In this document: positions 13,617 through 22,219 of the stretch, one piece after another
How the letters are laid out: every line of letters starts with the position of its first letter
Position numbering within the stretch: the stretch's first letter is position 1
Source of the DNA: Clostridium_AM sp963780135
Lineage (GTDB): Bacteria > Bacillota > Clostridia > Clostridiales > Clostridiaceae
Direction of reading: 5' to 3'
Length of the DNA stretch: 64,000 bases
Assembly (NCBI GenBank): GCA_963780135.1
Contig: CAWAAR010000002.1
Span: 1-64,000, forward strand
Translations under genes and position numbers: made by a program
The notes under the pieces: model-generated
The model's database searches: none
Seen by the model: the letters and a program-made list of their open reading frames with translations, nothing else
Told to the model about the DNA's origin: nothing

Positions 13617-13946
13617 ATGAAGTTAATAATAGCAATCGTTCAGGATGATGATTCAGGAGATCTAGTTGAAGTTTTAACAGAATCAGGGTTTAGAGTAACG
13701 AAACTTGCTACTACAGGAGGTTTTTTAAAAGCAGGAAATACTACACTTATGATTGGAGTAGAAGAAGAAAAGGTAAATGATGTTATAGCACAGGTAGAAG
13801 AAATATGCAAAACAAGGCAACAAATTGTAGCAACACCTTCACCTGTAGCAGGTTCTACTGGTGTATATGTACCTTATCCTGTAGAAGTTGAAGTAGGTGG
13901 AGCAACTTTATTTGTAGTAGATGTAGATAAATTTGTTAAAATTTAA
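13617..13946 (+). CDS. darA: cyclic-di-AMP receptor DarA (PII-like, YaaQ)
   Basis: A 109 aa trimeric PII-like protein that binds c-di-AMP. The sequence begins MKLIIAIVQDDD and contains RVTKLATTGGFLKAGNTTL, where family members contact the nucleotide, and ends GGATLFVVDVDKF. ATG at 13617 has GGGAG at good spacing and gives the standard 109 aa. An in-frame ATG at 13608 overlaps that site and is rejected. The neighbours tmk and holB match yaaQ in B. subtilis; yaaR, which lies between them there, is absent here. Confidence 0.93.
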   Translation: MKLIIAIVQDDDSGDLVEVLTESGFRVTKLATTGGFLKAGNTTLMIGVEEEKVNDVIAQVEEICKTRQQIVATPSPVAGSTGVYVPYPVEVEVGGATLFVVDVDKFVKI

Positions 13947-13961
13947 TTGGAGGGATTTTTA

Positions 13962-14906
13962 TTGAACTTTAATATGATAATAGGGCATGAAAATGTAAAA
14001 TCTCAAATTATTAATTCTATAAAGCAGGAAAGGTTTTCTCATGCACATATTATTGTAGGTGAAGATGGCATAGGAAAAAGTGCTATTGCTAGAGAAACTG
14101 CTATTAGAATTTTGGATAAATTAGAAAATAAACAATATGCTGATATAATGGAATTTAAATTACTAAAAGGAAAAAAATCTATAGGTATAGATGAAATAAA
14201 AAAGATAATAGAGGAAACTACAAAAAAGCCTTATGAGGGTGATAAAAAAGTAATTATAGTTTATGATGCTGATAAAATGACAGAAACGGCTCAGAATGCA
14301 TTTTTAAAAACAATTGAGGAGCCACCTAGAGGTATTTTTATAATACTATTATGTGAAAAGTTAGAATCTATATTAGATACTATAAAGTCAAGATGTCAGA
14401 CATATAAGCTTAATCGATTAAGTGAAAAGGAAATGGCTGAATTTGTAGATATTAAATTTAGTTCTTTATCAGAAGAAGAGTTAAAATCTGTTATTGCATT
14501 TAGTGATGGTATACCGGGAAGGGCTGAAAAGTTTATTAATGATAGCTCATTAAAGGAAATTAGGGATAGTACTATGGATGTACTAAAGAAAATAAATGAA
14601 AGTAATTTGGAAGAAATTTTAACTAATGAAAGTTTTTTTGTAAAGTATAAAAATGAGTGGCAAGAAGTTTTAACTTATATGCTTGCTTATATAAGAGATG
14701 TCTTTATATATAAAGAAACGTCAAATAAAAATTTAATAATAAATATAGATAAAATTGAAGATATAAAAGATATGTCTGAAATGTTTTCATTTAATAAGTT
14801 AAATGGTATTATTAATATTATAAAAGAGACTAGAATAAAAATGGAGAAAAACGTAAACTCAATATTAGTTTTTGATTCTATGTTGCTTAAAATGCAGGAG
14901 GTATAG
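13962..14906 (+). CDS. holB: DNA polymerase III delta' subunit
   Basis: AAA+ clamp-loader subunit. Walker A GEDGIGKS is at residues 33-40, DAD in the Walker B position near 100, and the sensor SRC motif near residue 142. The N-terminal MIIGHE is typical. About 314 aa. TTG at 13962 lies seven bases after GGAGGG; ATG at 13974 is an alternative. The Cys4 zinc module of many delta'/tau proteins is not evident. The stop TAG is separated by one base from the ricT start. Confidence 0.92.
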   Translation: MNFNMIIGHENVKSQIINSIKQERFSHAHIIVGEDGIGKSAIARETAIRILDKLENKQYADIMEFKLLKGKKSIGIDEIKKIIEETTKKPYEGDKKVIIVYDADKMTETAQNAFLKTIEEPPRGIFIILLCEKLESILDTIKSRCQTYKLNRLSEKEMAEFVDIKFSSLSEEELKSVIAFSDGIPGRAEKFINDSSLKEIRDSTMDVLKKINESNLEEILTNESFFVKYKNEWQEVLTYMLAYIRDVFIYKETSNKNLIINIDKIEDIKDMSEMFSFNKLNGIINIIKETRIKMEKNVNSILVFDSMLLKMQEV

Positions 14907-14907
14907 T

Positions 14908-15816
14908 ATGGTAAAGGTTGTAGGAGTGCGTTTTAAAAAAGCTGGTAAAATATATTATTTTTCACCAGACGATTTACATATAAAAAAGGATGACAAAGTA
15001 ATAGTAGAGACAGCTAGAGGAATAGAATTTGGAGAATGCGTAATTGGTTGTAAAGAAGTAGAGGAATCTGAAATAGTAGCACCTTTGAAAAGCGTTATAA
15101 GAGCGGCTACAGAGGAAGATATAAGAAAACATACTGAAAATAAAGAAAAAGAAGTAGAGGCTTTTGAAACATGTCTAGAAAAAATTCAAAAGCATGAATT
15201 AAAAATGAAACTTATAGACGTGGAATATACTTTTGATAATAATAAAGTTATATTTTATTTTACTGCAGATGGAAGAGTCGATTTTAGAGAGCTTGTAAAA
15301 GATTTAGCAGCTATTTTCAGAACTAGAATAGAATTAAGACAAATAGGTGTACGTGATGAAGCCAAGATGATAGGTGGACTTGGACCTTGTGGAAGAACTA
15401 TGTGTTGTTCTACATTTTTAGGAGATTTTGCTCCAGTATCAATAAAAATGGCAAAAGAACAAAATTTATCGTTAAACCCTACTAAAATATCAGGTATATG
15501 TGGAAGACTTATGTGCTGTTTAAATTATGAACAAGAAACCTATGAACAAATCAGAAAAAAATTACCTAAGACAGAATCTATTGTAGAAACCCCTTATGGA
15601 AAAGGAGATGTAATTTCAAATTCTGTAGTAAAGGAAAGTGTGAAAGTTAAGATAAAATCCCAGGATGGAGAAGAAGAATTAATTGAAGTGCCAATAGATA
15701 AAATAAAATTAATATCTGGTGGATTTGAGGGAAATATCAACGAAGATGAAATTAAAATAGATGTAGAAGAAGCAGAAGATGCAGATATAATTAAAGAACT
15801 ATTTAAGGATAATTAA
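14908..15816 (+). CDS. ricT: PSP1-domain protein RicT (YaaT)
   Basis: 302 aa with a PSP1 domain (about residues 45-130 onwards). Two Cys-rich motifs, GPCGRTMCC and CGRLMCC, match the Fe-S-coordinating cysteines of the B. subtilis Ric (Y-) complex. That complex stimulates RNase Y-dependent mRNA maturation and affects sporulation and competence. The ATG at 14908 follows AGGAGG and sits one base after the holB stop, so coupling is likely. The partners ricA and ricF are not in this window. Confidence 0.9.
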   Translation: MVKVVGVRFKKAGKIYYFSPDDLHIKKDDKVIVETARGIEFGECVIGCKEVEESEIVAPLKSVIRAATEEDIRKHTENKEKEVEAFETCLEKIQKHELKMKLIDVEYTFDNNKVIFYFTADGRVDFRELVKDLAAIFRTRIELRQIGVRDEAKMIGGLGPCGRTMCCSTFLGDFAPVSIKMAKEQNLSLNPTKISGICGRLMCCLNYEQETYEQIRKKLPKTESIVETPYGKGDVISNSVVKESVKVKIKSQDGEEELIEVPIDKIKLISGGFEGNINEDEIKIDVEEAEDADIIKELFKDN

Positions 15817-15827
15817 GGAGGAAAAAT

Positions 15828-16031
15828 ATGAAGTCTGTATTAAAGATTTGCAATATGAATACAGCTGATGATATTAATAAGATAAGAAAAGCTCTTTCAG
15901 ATAACCAAGGTGTTGTAGCTTGTCAGATAAATAAAGATAAAGGTGAGGTAAGCATTGTATATGATGATTATTTTGTAAGTAATGATCATTTAATTCAATC
16001 TATAGAGGATTTAGGTTATGCAGTATTTTAA
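15828..16031 (+). CDS. small HMA-fold-like protein lacking the CxxC metal site
   Basis: A 67 aa protein whose pattern (beta-alpha-beta-beta-alpha-beta, with the ending SIEDLGYAVF) resembles heavy-metal-associated (CopZ-like) domains. The metal-binding CxxC is absent: the matching position reads NMNTADD. Only two isolated Cys remain. ATG follows AAGGAGG, 11 bases after ricT, so it is likely in that operon. It occupies the place of yabA in B. subtilis but is not similar to YabA. Metal binding should not be assumed. Confidence 0.7.
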   Translation: MKSVLKICNMNTADDINKIRKALSDNQGVVACQINKDKGEVSIVYDDYFVSNDHLIQSIEDLGYAVF

Positions 16032-16112
16032 AATTAACTTTAAAAATGAATGAAAACGTGGTAAAATATAAAATAGATGTTAAACATCTAAACTTATAAG
16101 GAGGTGTTACAT

Positions 16113-16283
16113 ATGGCTTACAAAATTACAGATTCATGCGTAAGTTGTGGAGCATGTGCTTCAGAATGTCCAGTTAACGCTATAAGTCAAGGAGATTCTC
16201 TATTCGTTATAGATGAGAGTACTTGTATTGATTGTGGTAATTGTGCTAATGTTTGTCCAGTAGGAGCACCAGTTCAAGAATAA
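16113..16283 (+). CDS. 2[4Fe-4S] ferredoxin, clostridial type
   Basis: A 56 aa protein with two CxxCxxCxxxCP clusters: C9/C12/C15/C19 and C38/C41/C44/C48. This is the classic low-potential ferredoxin that carries electrons for hydrogenase and pyruvate:ferredoxin oxidoreductase in clostridia. ATG follows AAGGAGGTG at ideal spacing, consistent with high expression. It has its own terminator. It is inserted between ricT and motA, outside any B. subtilis-like order. Confidence 0.96.
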   Translation: MAYKITDSCVSCGACASECPVNAISQGDSLFVIDESTCIDCGNCANVCPVGAPVQE

Positions 16284-16290
16284 TATTAAA

Positions 16291-16318
16291 AAAAAAGGCT
16301 GCTTTATGCAGTCTTTTT
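16291..16318 (+). terminator. ferredoxin terminator
   Basis: AAGGCTGC-TTTAT-GCAGTCTT hairpin (one G-U pair) with a T tail. Confidence 0.85.
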
Positions 16319-16476
16319 ATTTTCCAGGAAATATTGTTTAGAATACAGTAGGTATAATTTATTGAAAGGTACTTTATTCTCTTCTATTCGATATAAATCT
16401 TTAATTTATATAAAGATTGAATTTATTTGTTCGAATATTTATTATATAAAACAAAATTATTGGATGGGGGATAAAA

Positions 16477-17271
16477 ATGGACATATCTGTTATTATTTTT
16501 ATTATAATCGGCTTTGGATCTATTGTAGCAGGATTTTTAATAGAAAAGGGAGTATTAACTGCACTTTTCTTACTTGCACCAGCGGTAATAGTATTTGGTG
16601 GAACAGCTGGAGCAGTTGGACTTACTTTTCCAGCAGAAGTTTTAAAAAGATTGCCTAAAATAATGAAAGTTATTATAAATCCTAAGAAAATTGATATGCC
16701 TGCACTTGTAGCGTATTTTAAAGATGTATCATATAAAACTAGAAAAAATGGATTGTTAAGTCTTGAAGGAGAAATATCTAGTGATCCTAATTTAGATCCT
16801 TTTATTAAAAAAGGACTTCAACTGGTAGTAGATGGTGTAGATCCTCAGGCAGTTAGAGGTATTTTAGAGTTGGAACTAGAATCTACTTCGGACAGACATA
16901 GAAAAGGGGCAGCTATTTTTGAACAAGCAGGTGGATATTCACCTACATTAGGTATTATAGGTACAGTAATGGGGTTGGTTCATATTTTAGCTGATTTATC
17001 AGATCCAACTACTTTAGGTGCTAAAATTGCTTCAGGATTTTTAGCTACGTTATATGGTCTTGCATCTGCAAATCTTCTCTTTTTACCATTAGGTAATAGA
17101 CTAAAATCATTAGATGAAAAAGAGTTTGGAGAAAAATCTCTTATAGTTGAAGGTATATTATATGTGCAAGAAGGAATAAATCCTAATACCATAGCAGAAA
17201 AATTAAAAGGATTCTTAAGTAAAGAAGAAGTTGCCAAATTTGAAGGAATGGATGGTAAATCAGAGGTATGA
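16477..17271 (+). CDS. motA: flagellar motor stator protein MotA
   Basis: 264 aa membrane protein with four predicted helices (about residues 4-22, 30-50, 150-170, 185-205). It forms the H+- or Na+-conducting stator with MotB. The PTLGIIGTVMGL segment is the conserved pore-facing helix. The cytoplasmic loop (about 60-145) carries the charged residues that contact FliG. ATG follows GGGGG. Its last bases overlap the motB start (ATG at 17268), so the two are translationally coupled. No flagellar genes are nearby. Confidence 0.94.
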   Translation: MDISVIIFIIIGFGSIVAGFLIEKGVLTALFLLAPAVIVFGGTAGAVGLTFPAEVLKRLPKIMKVIINPKKIDMPALVAYFKDVSYKTRKNGLLSLEGEISSDPNLDPFIKKGLQLVVDGVDPQAVRGILELELESTSDRHRKGAAIFEQAGGYSPTLGIIGTVMGLVHILADLSDPTTLGAKIASGFLATLYGLASANLLFLPLGNRLKSLDEKEFGEKSLIVEGILYVQEGINPNTIAEKLKGFLSKEEVAKFEGMDGKSEV

Positions 17272-18093
17272 AGAAAAAAAAGCATGAAGAACATGGAAAT
17301 GCTGAAAGATGGCTACTTAGTTATTCAGATTTTATGACATTACTTATGATACTTTTTGTTGTAATGTATGCTATGAGTAATGTAGATAAAGCAAAATTTA
17401 CCCAACTTTCTCAATCTATGAGTGTAGCTATGGGTGGCGGAAAAATTATGGAAGGTAGTGGGGGAAGTTCAGTAAATATAGATACCTACAAGTGCTGAAG
17501 CTAAAGCCCAAGCAGAAGAATCTAAAATTAAGGACTTAAAAGAGAAGGTTGATAAATATCTAGAAAAGAATGGAATGAAGGGGAGTACTAGTACTGAGAT
17601 TGATGAAAGAGGTCTTGTAGTAAGTTTAAATGACACCTTGTTCTTTGACACGGGAAGAGCAGAAGTAAGAGCAGATTCACAAGGTAAACTTATAGAAATT
17701 GCAAAAATATTAAATCAAGTGGGAAACAACATGAGAATAGAGGGTCATACAGATAATGTGCCTATTAAGAATGAACAATTTGCTTCTAATTGGCAGTTAT
17801 CATGTGCTAGGGCAGCTAATGTTACTCAATTGCTTATAGATAACAGCGGTATAGATCCACAAAAACTTTCAGCAGTTGGATATGGACAATATAAACCAGT
17901 GCTAGACAACTCTACAGAAGAAGGCAGAGCAAGAAATAGAAGAGTTGATATAATTATAGTAAATAGTAAATTTAATAAAATGGAAAATAATTCAATAGGG
18001 AGTAATCCAGTTGGAGACAAACAAATAGGTGATAAGCCAATAGGTGATAAACCAATAGGAGATAATCCTTTGAATATTCCAAATGCACAGTAA
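17268..18093 (+). pseudogene. motB: motB, flagellar stator protein, interrupted by a frameshift
   Basis: The first part (17268-17498) encodes the cytoplasmic tail, a membrane helix with the proton-binding Asp (WLLSYSDFMTLLMILF) and part of the linker, then stops. The second part resumes one frame over near 17485 (reading PTSAEAKAQAEE) and continues to 18093. It carries the OmpA-like peptidoglycan-binding domain (FFDTGRAEVR, EGHTDNVP, RARNRRVDI). One extra base, or two missing, between about 17474 and 17490 explains this. The C-terminus ends in repeats of IGDKP. It may be a real pseudogene, a phase-variable site or a sequencing error. Without repair the stator could not anchor to the wall. Confidence 0.85.
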
Positions 18094-18131
18094 AAGCCTT
18101 AAGATTAAAACATATCTTAAGGCTTAATTTT
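18094..18131 (+). terminator. motAB terminator
   Basis: AAGCCTTAAGAT and ATCTTAAGGCTT are perfectly complementary and are followed by AATTTTAT. Confidence 0.8.
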
Positions 18132-18162
18132 ATAGAAAATTAAGTATTAAGATAAGATAAAT

Positions 18163-18191
18163 TTGACAACTAAATTTATATAAATGATAAT
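18163..18191 (+). promoter_or_regulatory. promoter of the tRNA methyltransferase-rsmI unit
   Basis: TTGACA at 18163-18168, a 17-base spacer and GATAAT at 18186-18191, preceded by T as in TGATAAT. Confidence 0.6.
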
Positions 18192-18258
18192 TATTAATAT
18201 AATAATAGTAACTTATAATGCAAGAATGGTTATTTCGTATAGAAATGAGGAGAAAATT

Positions 18259-19008
18259 ATGGATGAAAAATTTTTGAAAGATGACGAGACTTTAGACGAT
18301 TTACAATTAAAAGGAATTTGTGTCATACAAAAAAAGGATGCTTTCAGATTTGGAGTAGATGCAGTATTACTTGCTAATTTTGCTAATATAAAAAGAAATG
18401 CAAAAGTTTTAGATTTATGCGGTGGAAATGGAATAATTCCATTTATATTAGCAGGAAAAACAGAAGCTTCTCATATAAGTGCAATAGAAATACAAGAAGA
18501 AATGGTTGAGATGGCTAATAGATCTGCTGTCTTCAATAAATTAGAAGATAAAATAACATTTATTAATAAAGACTTGAAGGATTTGGAGTGTCTAAAGAAT
18601 TTATCAAAAGTAGATGTGGTGACAGTAAATCCACCATATAAGTTAAAAAATTCAGGAATTATTAATCTTCATGACAAGAATGCAATTGCAAGACATGAAA
18701 TATGTTGTACTTTAGAAGATGTAATAAAGGCTTGTAAGATTGTTTTAAAAGATAATGGCAGAGTTTATATGATACATAGACCAGATAGGCTTGCAGATAT
18801 TATATGTCTTATGAGAAAATATAAAATTGAACCAAAACTTATACAAATGGTTCAACCTAATATTAAAAAAGCTCCTAATATGGTATTAGTTGAAGGTCAA
18901 AATAATGGAGGAAGTTTTTTGAAATGGGAGGCACCACTTTATGTACATAATTTAGATGGAAGTTATACTAATGAAATTAATGAAATATACAGCAGAGATA
19001 AAAAATAA
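18259..19008 (+). CDS. SAM-dependent methyltransferase, TrmN6/YabB family (tRNA adenine-N6)
   Basis: 249 aa Rossmann-fold enzyme. The SAM-binding motif LDLCGGNGIIP lies near residue 48 and the N6-adenine signature VNPPYK near 122. E. coli TrmN6 (YfiC) modifies A37 of tRNA-Val; YabB of B. subtilis sits at the same gene position. The N-terminal DDLQLKG...RFGVDAVLLANF is typical of the family. ATG at 18259 has GAGGAGA upstream; in-frame codons further upstream lie within the promoter. The exact target in clostridia is inferred. Confidence 0.88.
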   Translation: MDEKFLKDDETLDDLQLKGICVIQKKDAFRFGVDAVLLANFANIKRNAKVLDLCGGNGIIPFILAGKTEASHISAIEIQEEMVEMANRSAVFNKLEDKITFINKDLKDLECLKNLSKVDVVTVNPPYKLKNSGIINLHDKNAIARHEICCTLEDVIKACKIVLKDNGRVYMIHRPDRLADIICLMRKYKIEPKLIQMVQPNIKKAPNMVLVEGQNNGGSFLKWEAPLYVHNLDGSYTNEINEIYSRDKK

Positions 19009-19061
19009 ATATTAGAACTTGAGTTGACTTAGAAAACAAGATTTAAATTGGAGGAATATGT

Positions 19062-19907
19062 ATGAATACTGGAAAACTATATTTAGTACCTACACCTATA
19101 GGTAATTTAAAAGATATAACCTTAAGAGCCTTAGAAGTATTAAAACAAGTAGATTTAATAGCGGCAGAAGATACAAGACAAAGTTTAAAGCTTTTAAATC
19201 ACTTTAATATAAAAAAGCCACTAATAAGTTACCATCAACACAATGAATATGGTAAAAGTGAAAATCTAATAGATAAGTTGAAAGAAGGAAAGAACATAGC
19301 ATTAGTAAGTGATGCAGGAACTCCAGGAATATCAGATCCTGGTGCTGTAATAGTATCAAAATGTATAGAAGAAAATATAAATTTCGAAGTTTTAACAGGA
19401 GCTACAGCTGTAACTACTGCATTAGTATACTCAGGAATGGATACAACTAAATTCATATTTAGAGGATTTATACCAAGAGATAACAAGGAAAGAAAGATTA
19501 TAATGGAAGAATTAAATTGTAGAAAAGAAACTTTAATATTTTATGAGGCTCCACATAGACTTAAGAGTACTTTAGAGTTTTTAAAAGATAATTTGGGTAA
19601 TAGAAAAATAGCTATATGTAGGGAACTTACAAAATTGCATGAAGAAATAATTAGATTAAAATTAGATGAAGCTATAAAATATTATGAAAATAAAGATGTT
19701 AAGGGTGAATTAGTACTTGTAGTGCAAGGGAAAGATGAAAAAGAAATATTTGAAGAAGAAAAGGCACAATGGGAAAATTTAAGCATTGATGAACACATAA
19801 AAAAGTATATTGATGAAGGTGTAAGTAAAAAAGAGGCTATAAAAAAAGTAGCTAAAGACAGAAAATTACCTAAATCTTACATATATAAACACTCTATTGA
19901 GTTGTAA
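19062..19907 (+). CDS. rsmI: 16S rRNA (cytidine-1402-2'-O)-methyltransferase
   Basis: 281 aa tetrapyrrole-methylase-fold enzyme that 2'-O-methylates C1402 in the ribosomal P site together with RsmH. Motifs: LYLVPTPIGNLKDITLRA at the N-terminus, AAEDTRQS, VSDAGTPGISDPG near residue 85, and a C-terminal helical domain ending KKEAIKKVAKDR. ATG follows GGAGGAATATGT. It lies 53 bases after the trmN6-like gene in the same order as yabB-yazA-yabC of B. subtilis, without yazA. Confidence 0.95.
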   Translation: MNTGKLYLVPTPIGNLKDITLRALEVLKQVDLIAAEDTRQSLKLLNHFNIKKPLISYHQHNEYGKSENLIDKLKEGKNIALVSDAGTPGISDPGAVIVSKCIEENINFEVLTGATAVTTALVYSGMDTTKFIFRGFIPRDNKERKIIMEELNCRKETLIFYEAPHRLKSTLEFLKDNLGNRKIAICRELTKLHEEIIRLKLDEAIKYYENKDVKGELVLVVQGKDEKEIFEEEKAQWENLSIDEHIKKYIDEGVSKKEAIKKVAKDRKLPKSYIYKHSIEL

Positions 19908-19958
19908 AAAAATTCGATATATTAAAAATATTATATATATATATAAATATTAAAATAG

Positions 19959-19995
19959 AAATCTTTAATTTATTGACAAATTAAAGATTTTTATA
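19959..19995 (+). terminator. rsmI terminator
   Basis: AAATCTTTAATTT-attgac-AAATTAAAGATTT, perfect, then TTA. Confidence 0.78.
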
Positions 19996-20034
19996 GCTTA
20001 ATATTAACAATTTTAAAAAAATACCATTGTAACA

Positions 20035-20064
20035 TTGAGATTTGATATAAATTAATGCTATAAT
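20035..20064 (+). promoter_or_regulatory. promoter and about 200-base leader of the NlpC/P60 gene
   Basis: TTGAGA at 20035-20040 and TATAAT at 20059-20064 with an 18-base spacer. The start would be near 20071, leaving a leader of about 198 bases before the TTG at 20269. The leader contains AGCTTAT (near 20088) complementary to ATAAGCT (near 20183). I found no match to the c-di-AMP or c-di-GMP riboswitch cores. No gene lies in 19908-20268. Confidence 0.5.
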
Positions 20065-20268
20065 GTAAATATGCGATTTGTGAATGCAAGCTTATTAAAA
20101 AATAGTTTAATTATTTAACAAGAATAACTTAGGTCAGTATAAGCGTTTTCATAAACATGGATACATTAAGCAATTGCATTATAAGCTATTTTAGCGAATA
20201 TTCTATATATACTTAAAATTGAAACTAGAAAACAATAGAAAATCTTTTTAACTAAGGAGGTTAAAGAA

Positions 20269-21327
20269 TTGAATAAAAAAACTTTATCTGTTGTTATTGC
20301 ATTAACATTAGCAATAACAATGAATGGGGCTGTTTTGGCTGCACCAGGAGCTAGTAACCCAGAAATAAAGCAAATTCAGACACAAAAACAGGAATTAGAA
20401 ACAAAAGTAGAAAAATTGGACAACCAAATAACGGATGCAATAAAGGAAATAGATACTAATAAGAAAAGTATTGAAAAAACAACAGCAGATATAAAATCAA
20501 CTCAGGTAGAATTAACTAATGCGGAAAGTAATATAAAAGCACAACAAGAAGTATTTAACAAAAGAGTTAGAGCTATGTACATAAATGGAGCAGATAGTTA
20601 TTTAGGTGTTATATTAGAATCTGATAATTTAAGTGATTTTATATCAAGAGTGGATACTGTAAAGAAAATAGTAGGATTTGATGAAAAAGTAATAAATGAC
20701 TTAAAGGATAAAAAGAATATAATAACAAAGAAAAAAGAAGACTTAAACAATGAAAATAACAAACTTTTAGCATTGAAGGCTGACAATGAAAAGAAATTAG
20801 CTAGCTTTAATAGCACTAAAAGTGAGCAGAAAAACTTAATTGCAAGCTTAGATGCTAAGGAAAAGACTCTTGAAGCTGCAGATGCTGAAACAAATAATTT
20901 AGTAGCTTCAGCAGAAGGCCAAGTTGAAAAAGCTAGTGCAGCAGCGCCAAGATTATCAAGAGGATCATCTAGTGCAACTGATACATCATCAAATTCAATA
21001 GTTGCATATGCAGCAAATTTTAAAGGAACACCTTATGCTTGGGGTGGAAATGGTCCAAGCTCTTTTGATTGTTCTGGCTTTACTTGTTACGTTTTTGCGC
21101 ATTTTGGAATAGACTTACCAAGAATAGCTTCAGAACAACAAGGGGTAGGAACTAGTGTATCAAGAGATGAACTTCAACCAGGAGATTTGGTTTTCTTTGG
21201 ATCACCAGCTCACCATGTTGGAATATATGTAGGTGATGGATGTATGATTCATGCACCACATACTGGAGATGTAGTTAGGATTTCACCATTACATTCTGAT
21301 TTTAGTGGTGGAAGAAGAGTTAGATAA
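20269..21327 (+). CDS. secreted NlpC/P60 peptidoglycan endopeptidase with N-terminal coiled coil
   Basis: 352 aa. A signal peptide (1-25) precedes a long coiled coil (about 32-220, PcsB/CwlO type), a Ser/Ala linker and an NlpC/P60 domain (about 243-352). The catalytic Cys268 is in FDCSGF, with His316 (HHVGIYVG) and His328 (IHAPH) as partners. Such enzymes cut D-Glu to diamino-acid bonds in stem peptides, and the coiled coil usually interacts with the FtsEX switch. TTG at 20269 is preceded by AAGGAGG eight bases away. Monocistronic with a strong terminator. Confidence 0.94.
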   Translation: MNKKTLSVVIALTLAITMNGAVLAAPGASNPEIKQIQTQKQELETKVEKLDNQITDAIKEIDTNKKSIEKTTADIKSTQVELTNAESNIKAQQEVFNKRVRAMYINGADSYLGVILESDNLSDFISRVDTVKKIVGFDEKVINDLKDKKNIITKKKEDLNNENNKLLALKADNEKKLASFNSTKSEQKNLIASLDAKEKTLEAADAETNNLVASAEGQVEKASAAAPRLSRGSSSATDTSSNSIVAYAANFKGTPYAWGGNGPSSFDCSGFTCYVFAHFGIDLPRIASEQQGVGTSVSRDELQPGDLVFFGSPAHHVGIYVGDGCMIHAPHTGDVVRISPLHSDFSGGRRVR

Positions 21328-21353
21328 TATAAATGTTTATAATAAAGAATATG

Positions 21354-21395
21354 AAAAAAGTCTTACAAATTGCTTTTTATTTGTAAGACTTTTTT
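21354..21395 (+). terminator. terminator of the NlpC/P60 gene
   Basis: AAAAAAGTCTTACAAAT pairs perfectly with ATTTGTAAGACTTTTTT. Confidence 0.92.
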
Positions 21396-21501
21396 CACGT
21401 ATTATTAGGTAAATTTTAGTTGAAGATATTCATCACATAAAAATTTTGATTGCTGAAGTGTAAGGTGAGAATTTCTATGGATGCTAGTTATTTTTTATAA
21501 A

Positions 21502-21530
21502 TAAAAAGCCCACATAATAATATGTGGGTA
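21502..21530 (-). terminator. abrB terminator
   Basis: On the minus strand CCCACATA-TTAT-TATGTGGG is followed by CTTTTTATTTAT. Confidence 0.85.
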
Positions 21531-21536
21531 AAAGGA

Positions 21537-21782
21537 TTATTTATCGCCTTTTAATTCTTTTAAACAATTTTTACAAATGTTTTTTCCTTTGTAGTTAACA
21601 ACATCTCTTGCATCACCACAGAAAATACATGCAGGCTCATATTTTTTTAATATAATTTGTTCACCGTCAACATATATTTCTAAAGCATCTTTTTCTGCTA
21701 TGTCCAAAGTTCTTCTTAGTTCTATAGGGATAACTATTCTTCCTAACTCGTCTACTCTTCTTACAACACCAGTTGATTTCAT
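21537..21782 (-). CDS. abrB: AbrB-family transition-state regulator
   Basis: 81 aa. The N-terminal SpoVT/AbrB DNA-binding domain (MKSTGVVRRVDELGRIVIPIELRR) is followed by a short tail with two Cys pairs, C54-x2-C57 and C72-x2-C75 region, which may bind zinc and is common in clostridial AbrB. AbrB proteins repress stationary-phase and sporulation genes. ATG has GAGGAGG upstream. It lies between rsmI and metG as in B. subtilis, but here on the opposite strand. Two sigma-A promoters are visible upstream. Confidence 0.9.
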   Translation of the reverse strand: MKSTGVVRRVDELGRIVIPIELRRTLDIAEKDALEIYVDGEQIILKKYEPACIFCGDARDVVNYKGKNICKNCLKELKGDK

Positions 21783-21828
21783 TTAAAATTCCTCCTCTAA
21801 CTCCATGATTCGACATATTGATAATTAA

Positions 21829-21857
21829 ATAATAGCAAATATGACATTAAAAGTCAA
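21829..21857 (-). promoter_or_regulatory. abrB promoter, proximal
   Basis: On the minus strand TTGACT at 21857-21852, a 17-base spacer, TATTAT at 21834-21829. The start would be near 21822, about 40 bases before the ATG. Confidence 0.65.
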
Positions 21858-21909
21858 TATAATTTTAGAATTAATTTTACAAATTTCTTATTCACTTCCA
21901 TCTATAGTT

Positions 21910-21938
21910 AATATACTACCAAAATATACAAATGTCAA
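21910..21938 (-). promoter_or_regulatory. abrB promoter, distal
   Basis: On the minus strand TTGACA at 21938-21933, a 17-base spacer, TATATT at 21915-21910. It lies about 80 bases upstream of the proximal promoter. Confidence 0.65.
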
Positions 21939-22219
21939 TATGTTTTTATTACAAAATACATTTTTTTACTGTATTATAGAATGCTGATAAATCAATGCAT
22001 GTACAAAAAAAAAAATAAAAATGTATCCTAAATTACTGGAAATTGCAGTGTAAATATTAGATTAAAATAAAATAGTAATTATATGGATAATAAAAATTTA
22101 AATGTCGAAAGTTATTCTATAATTAATCAAGGCATTAAATAGTGCTTTTATTAAATAGGAGATTTGTATTAAAATTGAAGATAACAACCTATAGATACTA
22201 AATAAATGGAGGTATGTGT

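Noticed and set aside
16051..16066. cre site (CcpA operator) before the ferredoxin gene
   Set aside because: TGAAAACGTGGTAA matches only one half of the cre consensus.
20071..20268. c-di-AMP (ydaO) or c-di-GMP riboswitch upstream of the NlpC/P60 gene
   Set aside because: The conserved cores of those aptamers are not present in the leader.
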